Shown here one piece after another: positions 9,550 through 16,949 of a stretch of 64,000 nucleotides of DNA; the stretch's first letter is position 1; each line of letters starts with the position of its first letter. Both the position numbers and the translations under genes were made by a program. The DNA is from Streptomyces sp. R41. GTDB lineage: Bacteria; Actinomycetota; Actinomycetes; Streptomycetales; Streptomycetaceae. The notes under the pieces are model-generated. The model was not told the DNA's origin and made no database searches. It saw only the letters and a list, made by a program, of their open reading frames with translations. Where the stretch lies: the NCBI RefSeq assembly GCF_041053055.1, contig NZ_CP163443.1, positions 1,116,001-1,180,000 of the forward strand, written 5' to 3'.

Positions 9550-9568
9550 GTCCGCGACCGACGCGGAC
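9550..9568. terminator. Small hairpin downstream of a split gene
   Basis: A 7-bp perfect stem (GTCCGCG with CGCGGAC) and a 5-base spacer, 20 bases past the stop codon of the minus-strand remnant at 9588. Confidence 0.4.
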
Positions 9569-9587
9569 TTGCCTCCTAACGGCCTAA

Positions 9588-10161
9588 CTAGTGCGGGAAG
9601 CGGCGAGGTGGGCGAGTGACTATGGATTCGCGGAACTCGGCAATCCGCGAGTGGACTTGGCGCATCAGGTGGGTGTCCTCGATCCGATCCAGGTAGAGCC
9701 AGCGGGCTGCCAGGCCCGGAAGGTCGAAGGCGAAGTACAGGGACATCAGCGGGTTCACGAACAACTCGCTGCCCCGGGTGCGGTCATTGAGCCCTCCCCC
9801 CGCTGAAGCAGGAGGGATTCCTGGCTCAGGCTGCCTGCGGGTCCAGCGGACCTACGGGTCTTACACCCTCAACACCAGCCGGGTCGGAACCTGCCCGGTT
9901 TGGCTACAAGCAAAAGAGTTGCTGTGCCGGCTTGGCTCTCGCTCAGCACGGTGTGCGCGCTTGGTTCTCGCAACGCACATCGAGCACGTTACCCGACGGT
10001 CTTTCGCCCTGGAGGCGAAACCCCGTTCCCTGCCCTGCTCCGCAGGAGTCCGATTCCTCCCCGGCCTGAAGGCCGGGGCATCCTCGGAGAGAGCAGGTGA
10101 AGTCGCCGTGCTGCAGGGCGAGTTCGTGCTCAGTGCCCCGGGCACGGCGGCGGAACTCCAT
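9588..10161 (-). pseudogene. Small gene split by an IS605-like remnant
   Basis: The N-terminal part (MEFRRRARGTEHELALQHGD, start at 10161) and the C-terminal part (GSELFVNPLMSLYFAFDLP, then GLAARWLYLDRIEDTHLMR, stop at 9588) lie on either side of about 300 bases of non-coding inserted DNA. Joined, they would make a protein of about 90 residues. The start lies 27 bases past the stop of the upstream gene at 10188, so the two formed an operon. Family unknown. Confidence 0.6.
9787..10090. mobile_element. IS200/IS605-type end remnant without transposase
   Basis: A segment of about 300 bases with no open frame and hairpins at both ends. The right end holds a perfect 8-bp stem with a TGAA loop (10059-10078, CCCCGGCC/GGCCGGGG) flanked by GATTCCT. 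The left end has CCCTCC pairing with GGAGGG and GGATTCCT. Ends of this style are known for TnpB-carrying IS605-family elements in actinobacteria, where the 3' part also makes the guide RNA scaffold. It is probably an internally deleted or non-autonomous copy. Confidence 0.6.
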
Positions 10162-10187
10162 CTTGGCCAGGCGTGGGACGGTGCCGG

Positions 10188-10760
10188 TCAGGCGCGGGCT
10201 TGGAGCAGAGCGAGAACGGCGGCCGCGTATGCCCGGGAGCGGTCCCACACCGCGAAGTAGTCGGTGTGCATCTGGTTGGCCTCTTCCATCCGGGCGCTCG
10301 GGATGCGCATGCCGTCGCCGCGTCCGAGGAAGAGGTTGGCGCGGCGGCTCAACTCCGGGCTCAGTCCGCGGGTCGGCGGCACCGGCTCGCCCTCCCCCTC
10401 GGCGCCACTGAGGACGTAGGCCTCGTACAAGGAGTCCCGCTTGCGGTAGCCGAGGAGGCTGGCCTGCAGCAGCCGGGCCTGCTTGGCAACCTCCTGCACC
10501 AGCAGGTCGTCCGGGCTGCCGATCCTCAGCTCCGGTCCCGGGGACGGGATCGCCCGCCAGATGCCCGCGTACGAGGAGTTGATACTGCTCATCCACCACT
10601 CGGGCACATAACCGCCAGGCAGCACGCGCGGCTGCGGCAGGCGCCGGGGAGGACGCTTTCCCTCCGCACGCCGGGCGAGCAGCCTGCGCGCCGAACGCAG
10701 CAAGGCAGCGTCGTGGGCCTTCATCAAGACCACCGCGACCCTCACCGCAGGTGGCTCCAC
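10188..10760 (-). CDS. Hypothetical protein
   Basis: A 190-residue soluble protein of unknown function. The annotated ATG could be replaced by an internal GTG a few codons later (GAGGG upstream). Features are an Arg-rich first third, the stretch EWWMSSINSSYAGIWRAI in the middle, LVQEVAKQARLLQASLLGYR, and a C-terminal NQMHTDYFAVWDRSRAYAAA. There is no signal peptide, membrane segment or known motif. The split small gene at 9588-10161 followed it in the same operon. Confidence 0.65.
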   Translation of the reverse strand: MEPPAVRVAVVLMKAHDAALLRSARRLLARRAEGKRPPRRLPQPRVLPGGYVPEWWMSSINSSYAGIWRAIPSPGPELRIGSPDDLLVQEVAKQARLLQASLLGYRKRDSLYEAYVLSGAEGEGEPVPPTRGLSPELSRRANLFLGRGDGMRIPSARMEEANQMHTDYFAVWDRSRAYAAAVLALLQARA

Positions 10761-11147
10761 CAGCCGTAACCAAGATCGGCTGGACGGTCGCCGCTGGAGA
10801 GCGCGGAGCGTCCGGAAGGATCACGTATCACTTGCGAGTCCGCAGGTCTGCGCTGGTGAGGCGGGCCCTCCCAAGGAGCTGCACCCATGGCACAACCCTC
10901 CCGCATGCCAGCAGGGCACGCTGCTCCGCAGCTCCCCGTTGGCGGAATCCTGCCGTCAAAACCCCGGCTTCGTGTTGGTGGCAGGCACTGCTCTCCCCTC
11001 GGGTCCCGGTGGCCGCCGAAGGCGATCCTGTCCGCGGCAATCGTCCTCCTGTCCACCGGATCGTTCGGGAAGGCTCAGCCGCCGGTCAACTCCGAATCGT
11101 ACGACCCAAGGCCGTCCGCGGGTCCCGCTCAGGAAGGTCCAGGGGCA
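10761..11147. other. Intergenic, no gene recognised
   Basis: About 390 bases between the hypothetical gene and the end of the TRAP binding protein. Open frames look like chance. It should include the promoter of the gene at 10760. Confidence 0.4.
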
Positions 11148-12194
11148 TCAGCAGTGCAGGGCGGGTCCAGGCTTCACTCCCTTCACCAGCGACTTCACCA
11201 GCGTGAACAACTCGCCGGTCTGGGGGGCGTGCTCCAGTCGGGTGTCGACCGGCGCGACCGCCACACGGTACGCCGCGAGCTGCGCTGGACTGGCTTGCCC
11301 CACGACCAGCCCTCCCGCGCAGAGTTGGGTGAGCTCATCCGCATCCTCTGACTGCAGTTCCGACATCGTGTCTTCGAAGGCGGCGGCCGCGGCCTGGGTG
11401 AGCGCCTGGCGTTGCTCGGGACTCAGGCGCTTCAGCGCGGTGTCACTGATGAAGGGGACGACCATGCGGGGCCACAGCACCTGATTCCCTGTGAGGTACT
11501 TCTTGGAGGAGACGTAGCCCTCGTGGTTGAAGGAGGCGATCGAGGACTCGATGCCGTCCATGTCGCTGACCGACCCGGACAGCGGATACCAGCGGGTGCG
11601 TGCGCCCAGAGCGTGGAAGGTGTCGTCTGCCAGCTTCGACTGTGCCACGCCGACGAGCCGCCCGTGCAGACCGGTGGGGGTCGGGGCCGAGCGACTCGCG
11701 GTGAACAGGTAGCGAAACTGGCCCGGGAGCAGGCCGAGGCCAGTGATACCGGGGACGCTCAGTGCGGTAGCAAGCCGCTTGTAAAGGGGGCTCTTGAACA
11801 GCCGTTCCTGGGCCGCGTAACTGGTGATCAGCTCTGGCGCGCTGAGCATCCGCACCGGGCCGGGGAAGGCCCGCGTGCCTGCCACCCCCAGATCCGCTTT
11901 GCCCGCCTGGACGTCCGCGATCGTGCCGTCCTCGTAGGCGAGCTGGCCCGTCCGCCACTCGAGCTTGGCGTCGATCTGCAGGGATCCCCCGGTCGCCTCG
12001 CCGACCTGTTGGATGAACCGGTCAACCGAAGACGTGGTGCCGTAGGGCACGGCCATCGTCAGATGGACCACCTTTGGGGACGCCCCCGCCGAGGCGGATG
12101 TGGACTGCTGCGCCTTCGGTGCGCCCGACGTGCAAGCGGCGAGCGCCAGCAGTGGCGCGAGCAGCAGCGCCGAGACTCCCAGGACCCTTCTCAC
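11148..12194 (-). CDS. TRAP-type solute-binding lipoprotein (DctP family)
   Basis: A 348-residue exported lipoprotein. The GTG start at 12194 has AAGGAGGTG 6 bases upstream. A lipobox LALAAC ends the signal peptide near residue 20, so the mature protein would be anchored to the outer face of the membrane. The body matches DctP periplasmic binding proteins, with MAVPYGTTSSVDRFIQQV early, GKADLGVAGTRAFPG in the first lobe and a helical tail ending in EDTMSELQSEDADE. No TRAP membrane subunits (DctQ/DctM) are present nearby, so it may work with a distant transporter or as a receptor. Confidence 0.8.
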   Translation of the reverse strand: MRRVLGVSALLLAPLLALAACTSGAPKAQQSTSASAGASPKVVHLTMAVPYGTTSSVDRFIQQVGEATGGSLQIDAKLEWRTGQLAYEDGTIADVQAGKADLGVAGTRAFPGPVRMLSAPELITSYAAQERLFKSPLYKRLATALSVPGITGLGLLPGQFRYLFTASRSAPTPTGLHGRLVGVAQSKLADDTFHALGARTRWYPLSGSVSDMDGIESSIASFNHEGYVSSKKYLTGNQVLWPRMVVPFISDTALKRLSPEQRQALTQAAAAAFEDTMSELQSEDADELTQLCAGGLVVGQASPAQLAAYRVAVAPVDTRLEHAPQTGELFTLVKSLVKGVKPGPALHC

Positions 12195-12241
12195 CTTGAC
12201 ACCTCCTTGCGCCCTCGGGCGCTCCCTCGTTCACAGTGCAG

Positions 12242-12367
12242 TCACCGCGTCGGGCGCAGGCTCGCCCGTGCGCGCCGTGCCGGGCACTCCGACCGCCCCC
12301 GCAGCACCAAGTCGTGCAGCAGGAGCGTGGATACCTCGTTCAGCAGCTGCGCGTCGTCCACTGCCAC
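12242..12367 (-). CDS. Possible short protein upstream of the TRAP lipoprotein
   Basis: A 41-codon frame from GTG at 12367 with GAGGG upstream. The first 20 residues (AVDDAQLLNEVSTLLLHDLV) have good codon bias, but the rest is Arg-rich and may be out of frame. It ends shortly before the DctP ribosome site. It may be the remnant of a longer protein. Confidence 0.25.
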   Translation of the reverse strand: MAVDDAQLLNEVSTLLLHDLVLRGRSECPARRARASLRPTR

Positions 12368-12379
12368 AAGGAGCTACCC

Positions 12380-12639
12380 TCATCGGAATTTGAGGGTTCG
12401 GAGCATGCCTTCGAACCGTGTGACGGCGGCCGAATGATCCTGGACCTGAGTGAGATCTATCGAGGTCCATGCCACCAGCGGCCTGCTAGGAGCGTCGATG
12501 ACGACCACTCGAAGCTCGTAGTCGTCGAATGTGAGGGCTTAGCGGCTCGTCCTGCGCCGCCACCGCAGGCCGCCACAGCGAGCAGGGCGCACGCGCCCAC
12601 AGTGGAAACCACTATTTGACGAGCGCGCGTACGCCTCAT
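12380..12639 (-). pseudogene. Short lipoprotein with a frameshift
   Basis: From the ATG at 12639 the product begins MRRTRARQIVVSTVGACALL and reaches the lipobox VAAC, clearly an exported lipoprotein. About 12 codons after the lipobox the coding character moves to another frame (LTFDDYELRVVVIDAPSRPL and then VAWTSIDLTQVQDHSAAVTR), which ends at a TGA at 12380-12382. Without the frameshift near 12540 the product would be about 85 residues. Family unknown. Confidence 0.55.
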
Positions 12640-12774
12640 CCGGCCACCCCCCAGGTCGTGCAGTACAACTTTGGGGTCGCTGCATCGGCTGCGGCAAGAG
12701 CGAAGACGGGTAAACCGATCGTCACGGTTTCGGTGCTGCACGGGTTATCACCCAAACGTCGTGTCCCAGATACG

Positions 12775-12917
12775 CATGGACGGCCGGCGGCACGCATCAT
12801 GCGGTGGCAGTAGCCCTCCGGCCGGCCGCCCCGCCCCTGAAACGACGCCGGAACGTGCAGCAACGGCCGAATGACCCGCCACTCCGCGTCTGTCAGATCC
12901 GAGCCGTAACACCGCAC
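12775..12917 (-). pseudogene. IS5-type transposase, N-terminal fragment
   Basis: From 12917 the minus strand reads SDLTDAEWRVIRPLL and GRGGRPEGYCHRM, the usual N-terminal pattern of IS5-family transposases with the DUF4096-like start. The match ends after about 45 residues. No DDE catalytic domain remains. Confidence 0.75.
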
Positions 12918-12984
12918 GCGGTCGGAGATGGGTGCAGCTCTCCTCCGGGGAAGCCTTGAGCTGGGAGAACGCTGGTTGAGGGTG

Positions 12985-13182
12985 TGGGCGGGGTAGGTGT
13001 CCTTCTACTGTGGCGGTGGAGCCGCTGTCGATTCCGGCCCAGATCCGTTCCAGGAAGTGCTGGAGCCTGAGCCGTTGGGCGTGGTGCATCGGCAACCGCT
13101 CGATCTCTTCCGGCGGCACGAACCGGAGCTCGGTGGACTCGTCGGAGATTGCCAGCGTTCGGACGCAGGCCGGATGAAACAC
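12985..13182 (-). pseudogene. NUDIX hydrolase, C-terminal fragment
   Basis: The minus strand encodes SDESTELRFVPPEEIERLPM and HHAQRLRLQHFLE, typical of the last part of small NUDIX hydrolases (helix after the strand that follows the Nudix box). The Nudix box itself and everything before it are absent. Confidence 0.65.
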
Positions 13183-13187
13183 GGAAA

Positions 13188-13217
13188 GGGCCCGCCAGTA
13201 TCGCTACTGGCGGACCC
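13188..13217. terminator. Hairpin terminator
   Basis: A 13-bp stem (13188-13200 with 13205-13217) with one mismatch and a 4-base loop, between the NUDIX fragment and the toxin-immunity remnant. Confidence 0.7.
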
Positions 13218-13269
13218 CCGCGAACTTCACCGCCGGTGTCGCTTCACCGCCGGTTTCCAGCGACCGTGG

Positions 13270-13737
13270 TCAACTCGCTCCGTTCGTCACCGGCGATCCC
13301 GTCAGGCTCTCGGCGGCCCGATTCCTCAATGAGCTGAACCATCCCTTTTGAGGTTCGCAGAGGACACCGGTTCGGATGAGCTCGTGACACTGTTGGAGGA
13401 GAGCGGATTTTTGCGGGACGGGGGTCACACCCGCACTCGCCGCGAACCTCTCCAGCCGCCAGATGTCAAACGCCTCCCAGCCACCCGGCAGTAGGTCAAT
13501 GTCGACCTCCATTCCGTCCGGACCGGTCAAGCGGCATCCTCGCCCGTGAACGGAATAGACGAGGCCGTCGGCTGTCCGCGCCGTCCGTGCGAGCGCTCCA
13601 GAACGAACACCCTGCAGCACGACGTCCAGCCTCTCGAACTCCGGAAACTCTCGAAGCATTGCGCTCCTGTTGTGATCAAGGACATTCAGGAATCTCTCGA
13701 CCACTGGTACGACCGGATTCTCGACTGAACTCACCAT
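13270..13737 (-). CDS. Probable immunity protein of the ParB-like toxin
   Basis: A 155-residue soluble protein whose start overlaps the end of the ParB-like toxin frame by 7 bases. That tight order, toxin then immunity, is the rule in polymorphic toxin loci. Residues 1-60 include a helix pair (VVERFLNVLDHNRSAMLREF) and a strand-rich middle (VDIDLLPGGWEAFDIWRLER). The end is Gly/Ser/Thr-rich. No membrane segment. GC content is lower than in the neighbours, as in other immunity genes. I cannot name the family with certainty; the role is inferred from position. Confidence 0.55.
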   Translation of the reverse strand: MVSSVENPVVPVVERFLNVLDHNRSAMLREFPEFERLDVVLQGVRSGALARTARTADGLVYSVHGRGCRLTGPDGMEVDIDLLPGGWEAFDIWRLERFAASAGVTPVPQKSALLQQCHELIRTGVLCEPQKGWFSSLRNRAAESLTGSPVTNGAS

Positions 13738-14030
13738 CCCCTACGCTCCCTTCGAGCTGCGAAAGGAAAGTCTCGGCCCACTTCGACCGCCGACCAGGTG
13801 ACATGATCAGCGTCCCTGTAGCCGTAGGCCTTCACCTCTTCGAGCGAGATGGACCGATACTGGACATCGATACCTGCCTTCTTGGCGGCAGCAACCCGAT
13901 GATGCCCGTTGATCACATACTTGCGGTTGTTCTGTTCGAAGACCTCGATGGGGTCACCCTGCCACCCTGCTGTCGGCGATCTCATCAACGCGCTGACGCG
14001 AGGCAGCTCTGTCGGCGTACACCTGAACGT
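13731..14030 (-). pseudogene. ParB/sulfiredoxin-fold toxin domain, cut off by ISL3
   Basis: The segment encodes about 100 residues with the hallmark of ParB-like nuclease toxins, VINGHHRVAAAKKAG followed by IDVQYRSIS. Its upstream neighbour in the ancestral gene was a Hint domain, now found at 15558-15785 beyond the inserted ISL3 element. The apparent N-terminus MISGYENLARAT of the open frame comes from the element's inverted repeat. In polymorphic toxins this domain is the C-terminal effector released by the Hint domain. Here it is disconnected from any delivery module. Confidence 0.7.
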
Positions 14031-14085
14031 GGCTCTGGCAAGATTTTCGTAGCCGGAGATCATCTCGGTGTGGCGGTCACCGGAG
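14031..14085. repeat. Left inverted repeat of the ISL3 element
   Basis: 55 bp, the exact reverse complement of 15503-15557. Longer than the 15-40 bp usual for the family. Confidence 0.9.
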
Positions 14086-15490
14086 CCGCGTATCGGCGGC
14101 GTAGGTGGGCGATCAGCACGACTCGGTGACGCAGGAGCGGGACCCCAGCGCGTCCCGCGATGATGCGTTTCTGGAGCTTGACGTCGGTGATGCGGCCTTC
14201 GTTGACCCTGGAGTTGTAGGGCGTGGAGATGCCCTGGGTGACCGCCTGCTGGTCTTCGCGCAGGGCTGTGGCAATGCCGGCGAGGGGCGCCAGCCCGCTG
14301 GAAGCGAGCTGGTCGAGCCAGCCGGGCAGCAGTGCGGCATCGCGGGCGCCGAGCATGCCGGCGAACTGGCGGACCAGGTCGTGGGTGTGGCGGAGTTCCG
14401 GGCAGTGTCCGAGGAGCCGATGCAGGCTCTGTGCGGTCTGTGGACCGTGCCTGTCGGGTGCGGTGATGATCCAGCGCGCGGCCTCACGCGGGGAGGGCGG
14501 GCGTTCACGCGGCTCGTCCAGGGGCAGGCCCCGCCGCAGGGGTGCGACGGCCATTTTCACGCGCTGGTAGTGGCCCAGGTAGCCTTTGGCCAGGAGTTCC
14601 TGGTGAAGGATCTTGGCGCTGTGTTCGCCCTCGTCACAGCGTTGTTGCAGGTAGTCGAGGTAGGGGTCCAGGGTGGACGGGCGGCGCATCACCTCGTGCC
14701 AGGTGCGGGCCCGGGCGTACTTGCGGACGGTGCGTCGGTCCAGGCCGAGTTCGCGGGCCGCGGCGCTGTAGGCAGATGGAAGCGGTCGCTGACCTGGACA
14801 GCCTTCGGAGCACCGTTCGCGATGCCCTGCCGGTAGGTCAGCGAGCCGCCCCGGCAGGCGACTTCGACACCGGGATGCGCATGCAGCCACCGGCTGAGCT
14901 GTTCGGCTTCCCTTCCTTCCCAGAGCGTCAGCGGCAGCCGGGTGGTCGCGTCGACCAGGAGAGTGCCGTAGGTGTCGCCGTAGAGCGCGAAGTCGTCCAC
15001 CCCCAGCACTCTCGGTGTGACCAGCGGAGGCAGGGGTATGCGCATCAGCTGGGAGAGCACGGTGCACCGCGAGAGCTCGATGTTGAGGACGCGCAGCATC
15101 CGGGTCCCGCCTCGGCCGGCCAGCATCACACCGACTGCCTCGACCAGGTGCTGCAGCAGCGGCGTGCGCCGCTGATAGCGGACCGTAAGCTCCGGCACCT
15201 GTTCGGCAAAGGTCACCTTCGGGCAGACCGTGTTCTCGCAGTACAGACGGCGCACGCTCAAGTCGATCCGCACCGGGCGGCCGCCGAGCGCGGTGTCAGC
15301 GAGATGCCGCACATAACGGCTGTGGCACCACTCGCTTCTCGTCCCGCACCCCGTACACCCCGTCGAGGTGCCGGATCTGGTCCGGGCCCTGACCACTACG
15401 CAAGGGCCGGAGACATCGACCGTCTCCACCAGCACATTCGCCAAATGCGGTAGCACAGAGGGAAGTTCAGCAGACCACAGCCTGACACTG
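14086..15490 (-). pseudogene. ISL3 transposase, internally deleted
   Basis: The N-terminal half includes the Cys-rich zinc-binding region (TGCTGCGTRSEWCHSRYVRH) and the start of the DDE domain (VLGVDDFALYGDTYGTLLVD), and reaches VQVSDRFHL near 14790. The other frame then resumes at SAYSAAARELGLDRRTVRKY and runs to the C-terminal ISTPYNSRVNEGRITDVKLQ. The middle portion between the two, including part of the catalytic core, is missing, so the element cannot move by itself. Confidence 0.8.
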
Positions 15491-15502
15491 CCCGTTATGC
15501 AG

Positions 15503-15557
15503 CTCCGGTGACCGCCACACCGAGATGATCTCCGGCTACGAAAATCTTGCCAGAGCC
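15503..15557. repeat. Right inverted repeat of the ISL3 element
   Basis: The perfect partner of 14031-14085. It lies immediately after the surviving Hint segment. Confidence 0.9.
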
Positions 15558-15785
15558 AGAGAAGTCCGTACGCCGACACAGCTCCATCCAGCGACTCGGT
15601 CCGCTCCAGCGAATGAGGACTGACAGTGCAGTTGTGGACGAGCACGGGCGTGGCCCCTGCCAGCACATAGTACGTGTGGAGGGTGCCCGCGGTGAGGTCG
15701 TATGTGGTGGTGTGCTGGTGGAAGTTGCGGACGCCGAGAATGACGACGGTAGTGCCGTCGGCCTGGCCCAGTTTGTTGCCAGGGC
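15558..15785 (-). pseudogene. Orphan Hint-domain end of a second toxin cassette
   Basis: The minus strand encodes the last part of a pretoxin Hint domain, from GQADGTTVVILGVRNFHQHT through GTLHTYYVLAGATPVLVHNC. About 20 residues of the toxin linker follow (TVSPHSLERTESLDGAV) before the ISL3 element. DNA at 15660-15778 is nearly identical to 17277-17395 in the intact Rhs-Hint gene, but the sequence after the His-Asn-Cys junction is unrelated. This is the pattern of a displaced toxin cassette sharing the Hint segment as recombination homology. It is truncated upstream by an IS630 remnant. Confidence 0.8.
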
Positions 15786-16403
15786 GGCGACCGATAAGCG
15801 TCGGCGGGAGCGGCCGCGGACCCGCACGATCGGCGTGTGGCCGCGACGGGACCAGGTGCGATTGGTCGGCGGCGTCATCGAGAACCCGGCCACGTCCTCA
15901 AACACGAGCCAGGCGTCGAGCGCCGCCGCGGCATTCCACGTGCGGCCAGGTCTCCTTCACCCAGCCCGCCACCGCTGCCTCGTTACGCTCGACGGCCCGA
16001 CGGGCCGGAACCTGGCAGGTCCAGCCGTGCCGCTTGAGCAGTGCCGCGACACCCTGAACGGTGTAACTCCTGTGGAAGCGGCGCCCGATCAGGGTCTTGA
16101 TCCGCGACAGCGTGCAGGTATGGTTTGGCCAGCCGTGCGCGAGAGGACCTCCAGCTCGAGGACCGCGAACAGCTCATCGCTCAGTAGCGGCAGCGAGGCC
16201 GGGCCCTTCGAGGCCAGGGTCTGTGGTCCGTCCTCGCTCCACGCCTTCCGCCAGCGCTGCACCGAGCGGACGGTGACGCGCAGGTCGCGGGCGACAGTGG
16301 ACGCGTCGTCACCTCTGGCGAATCGCTCGGCCGCCTCCATGCGCAACCGCTCCCGAAACGCCCGGCGCTCAGCGGTCAGTCCGCCACCCTGCGCGTACCT
16401 CAT
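15786..16403 (-). pseudogene. IS630-family transposase remnant
   Basis: The N-terminal part from 16403 is an intact-looking helix-turn-helix region (DASTVARDLRVTVRSVQRWR). After a frame break, WVKETWPHVE and then EDVAGFSMTPPTNRTWSRRG with VRVRGRSRRRLSVAALA represent part of the DDE domain. The match ends abruptly at the Hint fragment. The last acidic residue region is missing. Confidence 0.75.
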
Positions 16404-16472
16404 GAAGATGGCATACCGCGGGGATCACCAATCGTCAGCCTCCCCGACACCACGCCTTGAAGGTCAGTAGTA

Positions 16473-16949
16473 TCACCTCAAAAGGAACTCAGCCTTTTCA
16501 GAGATCTCAGCTGCAAGCGGAGTCTCCAAGACCGATGAGAATCTCGCTCCGATATCCTCGATAACATCGTAGAGAAACCGACCTATGGCTTGCCGAAATT
16601 CTGAGAGCCTACAGGACCCCTGAAAATCTCCGAAGCTTGGAGAAATTGTGACCATCTCGCCAGATCGATGAAACCGAATCTCGGCATCAGATTCCGTGAA
16701 GTAATACTTGGCGTCAGTGTCGCCAGCTACGCCAAGCGTCGTGTAGATGTCGGCAAGCGAGAGGGAGAAATGCAAAAGCGGTACCCACCCCAGGTTCGTC
16801 TCCCAGCAGTTGCTATCAACCCGGATAGAAACATCGCCTGGGAAGAAGTACCACAGAAGCTCGCCTCGCGTAGCGGACGCACAATCGCGTCGATGCTCCC
16901 ATCCAACAGGATCCGGCCGCTCTTCAAGCCTGCCACGGAATTCGATCAT
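16473..16949 (-). CDS. Immunity protein for the Rhs-Hint toxin
   Basis: A 158-residue soluble protein whose ATG overlaps the toxin stop by 4 bases (ATGA), so the pair is translationally coupled. It is strand-rich with many aromatic residues (ELLWYFFPGDVSIRV, EIRFHRSGEMVTISPSFG) and a helical C-terminus (FRQAIGRFLYDVIEDIGARF). Its AT content is visibly higher than the surroundings, as often seen for recently exchanged immunity genes. I infer it neutralises the adjacent toxin. I do not recognise a named family. Confidence 0.6.
   Translation of the reverse strand: MIEFRGRLEERPDPVGWEHRRDCASATRGELLWYFFPGDVSIRVDSNCWETNLGWVPLLHFSLSLADIYTTLGVAGDTDAKYYFTESDAEIRFHRSGEMVTISPSFGDFQGSCRLSEFRQAIGRFLYDVIEDIGARFSSVLETPLAAEISEKAEFLLR

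Larger units (their letters stand above)
14031..15557. mobile_element. ISL3-family insertion sequence with 55-bp inverted repeats
   Basis: A 1527-bp element bounded by perfect 55-bp inverted repeats (14031-14085 and 15503-15557) that begin GGCTCTGGCAAG, close to the GGCTCTT start usual for ISL3. It carries one broken transposase on the minus strand. The 8-bp flanks (CTGAACGT left, AGAGAAGT right) are not identical, so no target duplication is seen. It sits inside a Hint-toxin gene. Confidence 0.85.

Noticed and set aside
14031-15557. The 55-bp inverted repeats as chromosomal telomere or replication structures
   Set aside because: They bound a recognisable transposase and begin with ISL3-type end sequence.
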